Positions 58,350 through 64,000 of a DNA stretch of 64,000 nt are shown in pieces. Source of the DNA: Acinetobacter sp. ANC 4173 (lineage in GTDB: Bacteria; Pseudomonadota; Gammaproteobacteria; Pseudomonadales; Moraxellaceae). The position numbers and the translations under genes are program-made. Position 1 is the first letter of the stretch; every line of letters begins with the position of its first letter. Where the stretch lies: positions 1-64,000 of the forward strand of contig NZ_SJOF01000008.1 of the NCBI RefSeq assembly GCF_004331255.1. Reading direction: 5' to 3'. Under the pieces are notes generated by a model. That model had not been told where the DNA came from, made no database searches, and was given only the letters and a program-made list of their open reading frames with translations.

Positions 58350-58742
58350 ATGACACTGAAAACTTTAGAACACCTGCCTCCCATTCATCATCTTTTGGGA
58401 GGTCACAATATCCAATGGAATGCTGACCAGACTGAACTAGAAATTAGTTACGTGGCGCTAGACAGCTTTACCAATCCCAGAGGCAGCGTAGAAGGTGGTA
58501 TGGTCTGTGCCATGTTGGATGATGTGATGGGACTGTTTGCTTATCTTGCCAATAATCAAACCCCAGCAACCACCATTAATCTGACTATGGATTTTTTACG
58601 CCCTTGCTTAGTCGGTACAGTACTCACCAAATGTCGCTTTATCAAGCAAGGCAAAGTCATTCTCAATATTGAAAGCGAAGCGTGGCAAAACCAGAAACTG
58701 ATTGCCAGAAGTACTGCAAATTTTATGGTCCTTAACCCCTAA
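58350..58742 (+). CDS. hcaF: Hotdog-fold thioesterase (PaaI type)
   Basis: A 130-residue hotdog protein. The core helix SFTNPRGSVEGGMVCAMLDDVMGLFAYLA and the strand TTINLTMDFLRPCLVG are typical of PaaI/YbgC-like acyl-CoA thioesterases. It lies between the DUF3237 gene and the esterase. It would release CoA from stalled hydroxycinnamoyl-CoA esters. The symbol is given by position matching the A. baylyi hca order. Confidence 0.75.
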   Translation: MTLKTLEHLPPIHHLLGGHNIQWNADQTELEISYVALDSFTNPRGSVEGGMVCAMLDDVMGLFAYLANNQTPATTINLTMDFLRPCLVGTVLTKCRFIKQGKVILNIESEAWQNQKLIARSTANFMVLNP

Positions 58743-58774
58743 CCTACGACATTGTTTGATATGGAACTTCAATC

Positions 58775-60529
58775 ATGCAAAAGCAGTTAAAACAAAAAAA
58801 TTGGTTCATACCGTTAAGCGTATTGACCTTATGTGTTGGTCTTTCAGCCTGTGGCGATAATGACAGCTCAAGTACGACACAAGCCACAGCCACAATTCCG
58901 AAACTTTCTCCAGCCGTCGGAACCAACTTAAAAGGTGCATGCGCGGATTTACAAGGGTTTCAATATGCAAACACCAGTATCACTTCTGCAAGCTTAGAAG
59001 CAGCAGGCAGCTTAAAAGTTGCAGGTCAAGATATTGCGGCACACTGTCGCATTACAGGCTACATGTACCCGCGAGTCAGCCCTGTTGATGGGCAAAACTA
59101 TCAAATTGGTTTTGAAATGCGCTTACCACTGGACTGGAATGGTCGCTTTCTTTATCAAGGCAATGGCGGAACCGATGGCAATATTGTCACAGCTACGGGT
59201 CAAGTGGGCAGCGGTGGCCCACTGACCAATGCCCTGCATGATGGCTTTGCTGTTATTTCATCTGATGCTGGACACAATGCTTCACAAAATCCATTGTTCG
59301 GATTAGACCCACAAGCTCGAATAGACTATGGCTACGGTGCGATTACCAAACTCACTCCCATGGCAAAAAATCTGATTCAAGCCGCTTATGGAAAACTGCC
59401 AGACCGTTCTTATGCAGGTGGAACCTCAAACGGTGGACGCCATGCCATGATGGCAGCAACCCGTTTGGCAGATCAGTATGATGGCATTCTTGCCAGTACA
59501 CCGGGTTTCCATCTACCACGTGCTGCTGCAGCTCAACTTTATACTGCACAACAATTGCGCCGTGTGGCTACGGATGAAAATGATTTGAGTACAGCCCTCA
59601 CGCTATCTGAACGAAAAGTTCTTGCACAAGCCATTCTAGCTCAATGTGATGGTTTAGATGGTGTTAATGATGGCCTAGTCCAAGATGTAGAAGCGTGTCG
59701 TACTGCTTTCGATATTCATCGCGATGTGCCTGTGTGTGCAGTTGAGCGTGATGGAAGTTGTTTATCTACAGATCAAATTGATGTGCTTGCCAATATCTAT
59801 CGTGGTCCTGTCAATGCAACAGGTGAAGCATTATATGCCACACAACCATTTGATCCGGGACTAATGGGCAGTAATTGGGCCAGTTGGAAATTTGACTCGT
59901 CTGTCGGTACGGCACGTGACCCTGTAGCGGTTGGGATTATTTTTCAGGTTCCACCAGATCCAAGTATGATACAAAACTCTCGACAATTTGCCTTCAATTT
60001 TAATTTTGACGTGGACTATGCAAAATTATCAGCTACCAATGAAACCTATCAAGAAAGTGCCATGTCTTTCATGATTCCGCCCAATGAATTAAATCTGGAT
60101 CAGTTACAGCAACGTGGTGGCAAAATGATTGTGGTGCAAGGTACGGCCGACGGGGTATTTTCTGTGGATGATACCCAGAACTGGTACGATAAATTGCTGC
60201 AAAAATATCAAAATAATGCCTCTGGCAATGCTCCAAGTTTTGTCCGTTTTTTTCGTGTTCCGGGTATGAATCACTCTCGTGGTGGTATCGCAACCGATCA
60301 ATTTGATGCACTCACAGCTTTGGTCAATTGGGTGGAATATGGTCAGGCACCAGATCGAATGATTGCTGGCGCACGTGGTGAAGGCAATGCCAGTGGGCAA
60401 GTGAATACGGAATTGCCTAGCGATTGGTCAGCAAACCGCACTCGTCCACTTTGTCCATATCCTTTGATTGCGCGTTATAACGGTCAGGGCGACAGTGAGC
60501 AAGCCGAGAATTTTAGCTGTAAATTGTAA
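58775..60529 (+). CDS. hcaG: Tannase/feruloyl-esterase family lipoprotein (chlorogenate esterase)
   Basis: A 584-residue esterase that would free caffeate or ferulate from chlorogenate and similar esters. The signal peptide ends in the lipobox LSAC at about residue 25, so it is probably anchored in a membrane facing the periplasm. The nucleophile is in YAGGTSNGGRHAMM, the charge-relay His in GMNHSRGG, and the paired cysteines and GTADGVF segment of the tannase family are visible. It is the last gene of the hca cluster and has a strong terminator. Confidence 0.85.
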   Translation: MQKQLKQKNWFIPLSVLTLCVGLSACGDNDSSSTTQATATIPKLSPAVGTNLKGACADLQGFQYANTSITSASLEAAGSLKVAGQDIAAHCRITGYMYPRVSPVDGQNYQIGFEMRLPLDWNGRFLYQGNGGTDGNIVTATGQVGSGGPLTNALHDGFAVISSDAGHNASQNPLFGLDPQARIDYGYGAITKLTPMAKNLIQAAYGKLPDRSYAGGTSNGGRHAMMAATRLADQYDGILASTPGFHLPRAAAAQLYTAQQLRRVATDENDLSTALTLSERKVLAQAILAQCDGLDGVNDGLVQDVEACRTAFDIHRDVPVCAVERDGSCLSTDQIDVLANIYRGPVNATGEALYATQPFDPGLMGSNWASWKFDSSVGTARDPVAVGIIFQVPPDPSMIQNSRQFAFNFNFDVDYAKLSATNETYQESAMSFMIPPNELNLDQLQQRGGKMIVVQGTADGVFSVDDTQNWYDKLLQKYQNNASGNAPSFVRFFRVPGMNHSRGGIATDQFDALTALVNWVEYGQAPDRMIAGARGEGNASGQVNTELPSDWSANRTRPLCPYPLIARYNGQGDSEQAENFSCKL

Positions 60530-60547
60530 TCAAAAATAAGTGTTTAG

Positions 60548-60585
60548 AAACAAAGAAAGAGTTAAACATAGCTCTTTCTTTGTTT
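60548..60585 (+). terminator. Terminator of the hca operon
   Basis: AAACAAAGAAAGAG (60548-60561) pairs perfectly with CTCTTTCTTTGTTT (60572-60585). The stem's own 3' arm is T-rich. Confidence 0.8.
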
Positions 60586-61180
60586 GAATTAGTTAGAAAA
60601 CTTGTCATTTCGACTCTATTTTAAAGCTGTGAAATATTATTCAACTTTAATGACTGCAAATTCTTGCTCAGGTATTCTTTCTACCCAATGATGTCCGCGA
60701 CTGAAACATTATGATAAGCAGCGAGATATTGATGCCTGCGGCATTTCATAAATATTGCCCTTTAACTCTAAATGAACATAATGACGGTAAAAAACGACAA
60801 GATTCGCCTAAATTTTGACTACGTCGATTGGTGAATTTTCTAGTTCATTCATCTAGCGCATTCGCATGTTCTACACAAAAGCTGTTGCTCTCCATGATGA
60901 GAGCGTGTATTCATCAATATTTTTCAATCACACTGTTTTAGTACGTTTGAATGGTTTTTATATTGTGCAGCACGGCATTTAAGGACATGACAATAGCGTG
61001 GTATTTGGTCGGATTTAAAGTCAAAAATTAGACTCATTTAGACTCTCGCTTGCATTTATCAAATCATCTGAATTGAAAAACTAGGTGCTTTAAAACATCT
61101 CACCTAGTTGTATTTTAAAGATTTTATTTTTAAGGGGTTGGTTTTAAGCGGATTACAATTTAGTTGTGCTTTATTGATGA
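60586..61180. other. Decayed intergenic region, about 600 bases
   Basis: A minus-strand frame near 60639-60707 reads SRGHHWVERIPEQEFAVIKVE and stops, like the C-terminus of a real protein, but nothing upstream stays in frame. A plus-strand frame near 60866-60979 is open but unrecognised. I could not tie either to a transposase. It is probably the remains of a lost gene. Confidence 0.3.
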
Positions 61181-61819
61181 TTAAAATTCAACGCCTAAAA
61201 TTAATCGTATTGCGATCGCGCCCAATAACAGTCCCATCACTTTTTCTAAAATAAAGTTATATTTTAGAAAGCCTGATCTGATTTTAGGTTGTGTAAAGAT
61301 CAAACTGACAACAACAAACCACAAAGTATTTACCAGACACATCCAGCCACCATACAGTATCTGTGTGAACAAAGGTGTCGTTGTACTGACTATACTGGTG
61401 AAAATGGCCAAGAAAAAAATAGTTGCCTTAGGATTCAGTGCATTGGTCCAAAAACCTGTCATGAATGCTTGATGATAAGACATGTTGGTGTGTCCAGAAG
61501 CAGCCTGCATATTGATTTCAATCGGTGTCGATCCTCCTTTCAAACAATTCCAGCCCAAATAGAGTAAATATAAGGCACCCATTATTTGAAAAAGACTCAT
61601 GAAAATATGATTTTGTGACAGAACCAGCCCAACCCCCATGAGCGTATAAAACACATGAACGGAAATGCCACAACCAATTCCTACTGCTGTCATACAACCG
61701 ATTCGATAACCATGTTGGGTACTTTGCCGCACACTAATAATGAAATCGGGGCCTGGAATAATCACTGCAAGAAAATGTATGAGCGCCAAGGTTAGAAATT
61801 CATGGTAATACACACTCAT
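61181..61819 (-). CDS. LysE/RhtB-family amino acid exporter
   Basis: A 212-residue inner-membrane exporter with about six hydrophobic segments. The N-terminal HFLAVIIPGPDFIISVRQS motif and LYLLYLGWNCLKGG are family signatures. Its ATG overlaps the TGA of the AlaX-like gene (ATGA), so the two are translationally coupled. Substrate unknown; the partner points to an amino acid or analogue that is mischarged onto tRNA. Confidence 0.82.
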   Translation of the reverse strand: MSVYYHEFLTLALIHFLAVIIPGPDFIISVRQSTQHGYRIGCMTAVGIGCGISVHVFYTLMGVGLVLSQNHIFMSLFQIMGALYLLYLGWNCLKGGSTPIEINMQAASGHTNMSYHQAFMTGFWTNALNPKATIFFLAIFTSIVSTTTPLFTQILYGGWMCLVNTLWFVVVSLIFTQPKIRSGFLKYNFILEKVMGLLLGAIAIRLILGVEF

Positions 61820-62460
61820 CTAGAAATACCTGTAGCTAAAGCGTAATGTACAGAAAGCTTCCCTTTCTTGATTTCCATTTTAAGAATGTCGACAGGACCA
61901 ATTTCAGATAAAGATTGGACATGTGTTCCCCCACAAGGATAGGTATTCAATTCACCAAACTGAATTTCACGAAATCCAGCTGCATTAATCGTAAGTTTTG
62001 CTGGTAAATTGGCATCTACAAACATCTGAATTAGGGTTTGTAAATAAACAGAATCTATAAGCTCGCTCTTTTCAGTGGCTAAAAACTGCACTTTTGCATC
62101 GTTGGGCCAGTGTTGTGCTTTGATTGGCTGCCAACCGTAAGTTTCAATAATATGCCCAATTAAGTGTCCTGCACTGTGTAACCGACTATGAAGTTGACGG
62201 GATTGAATATCAACTTTTGCATATGCCTGACCTAATGCTACAGCGCGGTTACATCGATGAACAATGGCTCCATTTATAAATGCCACATGCAAAACTTCAC
62301 TGTCTGCAATATATCCTGTATCACTTGGTTGCCCTCCTCCTTGAGGATGAAATGGCGTGTTCTCTAATTTAATTTCAAATTGACCATTTTCCAGTAAAGT
62401 GCAAGCCACAACTTCCACATAACTTTCTGTAACACCAGATAAATAAAGATTTTTTACCAT
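61816..62460 (-). CDS. AlaX-like tRNA-editing protein
   Basis: A 214-residue free-standing homologue of the alanyl-tRNA synthetase editing domain. The zinc motif is split as usual into HSAGHLIGH (about 92-100) and CGGTH near 172. FHPQGGGQPSDTG near the start is also conserved. Such proteins hydrolyse misacylated tRNA, typically Ser- or Gly-tRNA(Ala) or a non-protein amino acid. It is coupled to a LysE exporter by a four-base overlap and faces a LysR gene. Confidence 0.82.
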   Translation of the reverse strand: MVKNLYLSGVTESYVEVVACTLLENGQFEIKLENTPFHPQGGGQPSDTGYIADSEVLHVAFINGAIVHRCNRAVALGQAYAKVDIQSRQLHSRLHSAGHLIGHIIETYGWQPIKAQHWPNDAKVQFLATEKSELIDSVYLQTLIQMFVDANLPAKLTINAAGFREIQFGELNTYPCGGTHVQSLSEIGPVDILKMEIKKGKLSVHYALATGISR

Positions 62461-62549
62461 GAAATAACAACAGTATCTAAATATGAAAAAATTGTATAAC
62501 TTTGTCTATGGGGTGATAATCTAGAAAATTATCAAATAACTTTTGCCTC

Positions 62550-63485
62550 ATGAGCACAAATCAAAATTTAAACTTACTGAATGAAATGGTGACATTTGTA
62601 AAAGTGGTTGAAACAGGCAGTTTTTCTGAAACGGCACGTCAGTTTGGAACAACGCCTTCAGCAATCAGTCGAGCTATTTCACGTCTCGAAAAAGCGTTAG
62701 GGACTCGACTACTACAAAGAACAACCCGTAAGTTGCGCATAAGTGAAAGTGGGCAAGCCGTATATGAGCGATGTCTAGACATGGTCAATGCGGCTCAAGC
62801 TGTGATGGAAAGTTCGGAAAAATTTCACTCAGAGCCTCAAGGCCAAATTCGAATGAGTGTGCCTAAAGCAGTTGGACATTATCTTATTCATCCCTATTTG
62901 CCTGAATTTTTAAGACTTTATCCTAAAATTGATATTCAACTACTGTTAGAAGATCGCTACATTGATTTAATTGAAGATCAAGTAGACCTTGCTATTCGTA
63001 TTACGGAAAAGCCACATGATGGTTTAATGGGGCGGAAACTTTTAGAAATAGACCATGTAATTTGTGCAACCCCTGAATATTTATCAAGGTTCGGCACACC
63101 TCAGCATCCACATGATTTGAAAGAACATCAGTGTATCTATTTGGGTGAGCAAGCAATTGATTCAAAATGGAAATTTCAGCAAGGAAACAAAAGTCTTTCA
63201 GTCCATGTTAAAGGTCGCTACGCGGCGAATCATACTGGAGTCCGTCTTGATGCTGCTTTACAGCACCTTGGAGTTGCCAGTTTACCGTTCTTTGTAGCAA
63301 ATAAGGTAATGAAAAATAAGCAGTTAATTCAAGTTTTGCCAGACTGGTATTTTAAAACCTATTATAGTGGTGGAGCATGGCTGTTATACCCAGTGACAAA
63401 ACATTTGCCACCAAAACTAAAAGTATTGATTGAATTTCTTGCTCAAAAATTGGAACAAGAACCAACATTGTTAAGACCAGATTGA
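62550..63485 (+). CDS. LysR-family regulator
   Basis: A 311-residue LysR protein. The helix-turn-helix is FVKVVETGSFSETARQFGTTPSAISRAISRLEKALG at about 16-51, followed by the effector domain. It is divergent from the AlaX-LysE pair with an 89-base gap and probably controls it. Sequence is of the common CrgA-like type. Effector unknown. Confidence 0.82.
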   Translation: MSTNQNLNLLNEMVTFVKVVETGSFSETARQFGTTPSAISRAISRLEKALGTRLLQRTTRKLRISESGQAVYERCLDMVNAAQAVMESSEKFHSEPQGQIRMSVPKAVGHYLIHPYLPEFLRLYPKIDIQLLLEDRYIDLIEDQVDLAIRITEKPHDGLMGRKLLEIDHVICATPEYLSRFGTPQHPHDLKEHQCIYLGEQAIDSKWKFQQGNKSLSVHVKGRYAANHTGVRLDAALQHLGVASLPFFVANKVMKNKQLIQVLPDWYFKTYYSGGAWLLYPVTKHLPPKLKVLIEFLAQKLEQEPTLLRPD

Positions 63486-63661
63486 TAAAAAACATTCAAA
63501 AAGTTGTACGGCAAAGCAATCAATAGGGAAATTTAGAAATGTGAAAATTGACAAAAAATAAAGATTAATGTGTGTTATTTATGCTCAAAATATTAAAAGT
63601 AGACATTGTATAAATGAAAATTTAATAGATAAAAAATTATTTATACAATGCCTAAAGATTA

Positions 63662-64000
63662 TTAATTAATGAGAGTATTCCAAATATAGTCCATGCGTTG
63701 AGAATATATAACTTTACTGCGAATAATATAAATATCTTGGAAGAAGTGATAATTATCTAAGACGCGCAATTTATTTTCAGCAATTTCTTCTTCTACTAAA
63801 AGTTTAGGTAACCAAGCAATGCCTAGTCCTTGTAAAACCAAAGCTTTTAGATCTCCAGCATTGTCTGTTTCATATAAAATTCGATAATCCAATTTATCTT
63901 CAATTTCACGGTCAACACATTTTCTTAAATAAGCTTGCTTACTATAAGACAGCAAAGGAAAATGTTGATCTAAACTGTATTTTTCGTATTTATCACGTGC
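63662..64000 (-). CDS. LysR-family regulator, C-terminal part (cut by window end)
   Basis: The frame is open to the window edge. The visible 113 residues are the effector-binding half of a LysR protein. They include a short hydrophobic strand (FPLLSYSK), ILYETDNAGDLKALVLQGLGIAWLPKLLVEEEI and a C-terminal YIWNTLIN. The stop is TAA at 63662-63664. The DNA-binding half lies beyond the window. An in-frame TTG at 63955 is not the real start. Confidence 0.72.
   Translation of the reverse strand, partial: ARDKYEKYSLDQHFPLLSYSKQAYLRKCVDREIEDKLDYRILYETDNAGDLKALVLQGLGIAWLPKLLVEEEIAENKLRVLDNYHFFQDIYIIRSKVIYSQRMDYIWNTLIN

Overview
The window reads as an Acinetobacter chromosome. It is AT-rich, carries a glutaminase-asparaginase that I recognise as the Acinetobacter type, and has van and hca clusters laid out like those known from A. 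baylyi. A canonical dif site at 5591-5618 places the left end at the replication terminus.

Region 1 (1-5618) is the most unusual part. It is a tandem array of very small filamentous-phage-like elements lodged at dif. Two complete units of about 2.4 kb and 2.8 kb each carry a ribbon-helix-helix-like repressor on the minus strand, a gene II/X-type rolling-circle Rep, a small putative ssDNA-binding protein, an origin-like hairpin region and a forked dif-like att hairpin. None carries coat, pIII or Zot genes. The layout is close to that of RS1-type satellites of CTX phage. Unit 2 also encodes a C2H2 zinc-finger miniprotein and a free-standing protein matching the Rep C-terminal domain, which looks like a separate-gene version of Ff gpX. 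A third unit at the left edge has a truncated rep.

Region 2 (5613-16401) holds a VF530-type gene and the acetoin/2,3-butanediol operon: bdh, acetoin reductase, lpd, acoC, acoB and acoA on the minus strand. lipA and a GAF/winged-helix regulator are divergent from it. A structured repeat occurs twice, at 5613-5751 and 16163-16301. Its outer sequence is conserved while a 15-bp stem is entirely different but perfectly paired in each copy.

Region 3 (16402-30340) is accessory. It contains a Fic protein preceded by seven TGAGCC operator half-sites, a LysR gene divergent from an indolepyruvate ferredoxin oxidoreductase, and a metallo-hydrolase. A partly decayed operon follows, with hemE and rpe paralogues, a MarR gene and fused fragments of a PLP decarboxylase and a hydrolase. 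A dead aminotransferase gene and two or three very small ORFs complete it.

Region 4 (30339-41372) covers amino-acid use: a dicarboxylate/amino-acid symporter divergent from periplasmic glutaminase-asparaginase, an APC permease, and astC-astA-astD with an AsnC/Lrp regulator. astB and astE are not next to astD.

Region 5 (41373-60585) covers plant phenolics. It has an MFS gene, vanP-vanK divergent from vanAB with four VanR-type TGGATCCA operators, vanR, hcaR-hcaK, and hcaABCDE plus a DUF3237-like gene, hcaF and hcaG. Together these would release hydroxycinnamates from esters, import them, shorten the side chain to hydroxybenzoates and demethylate vanillate to protocatechuate.

Region 6 (60586-64000) has a decayed intergenic stretch, an AlaX-like editing protein coupled to a LysE exporter, a LysR gene, and a second LysR cut by the window end. 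I saw no rRNA, tRNA, CRISPR array or intact insertion sequence.
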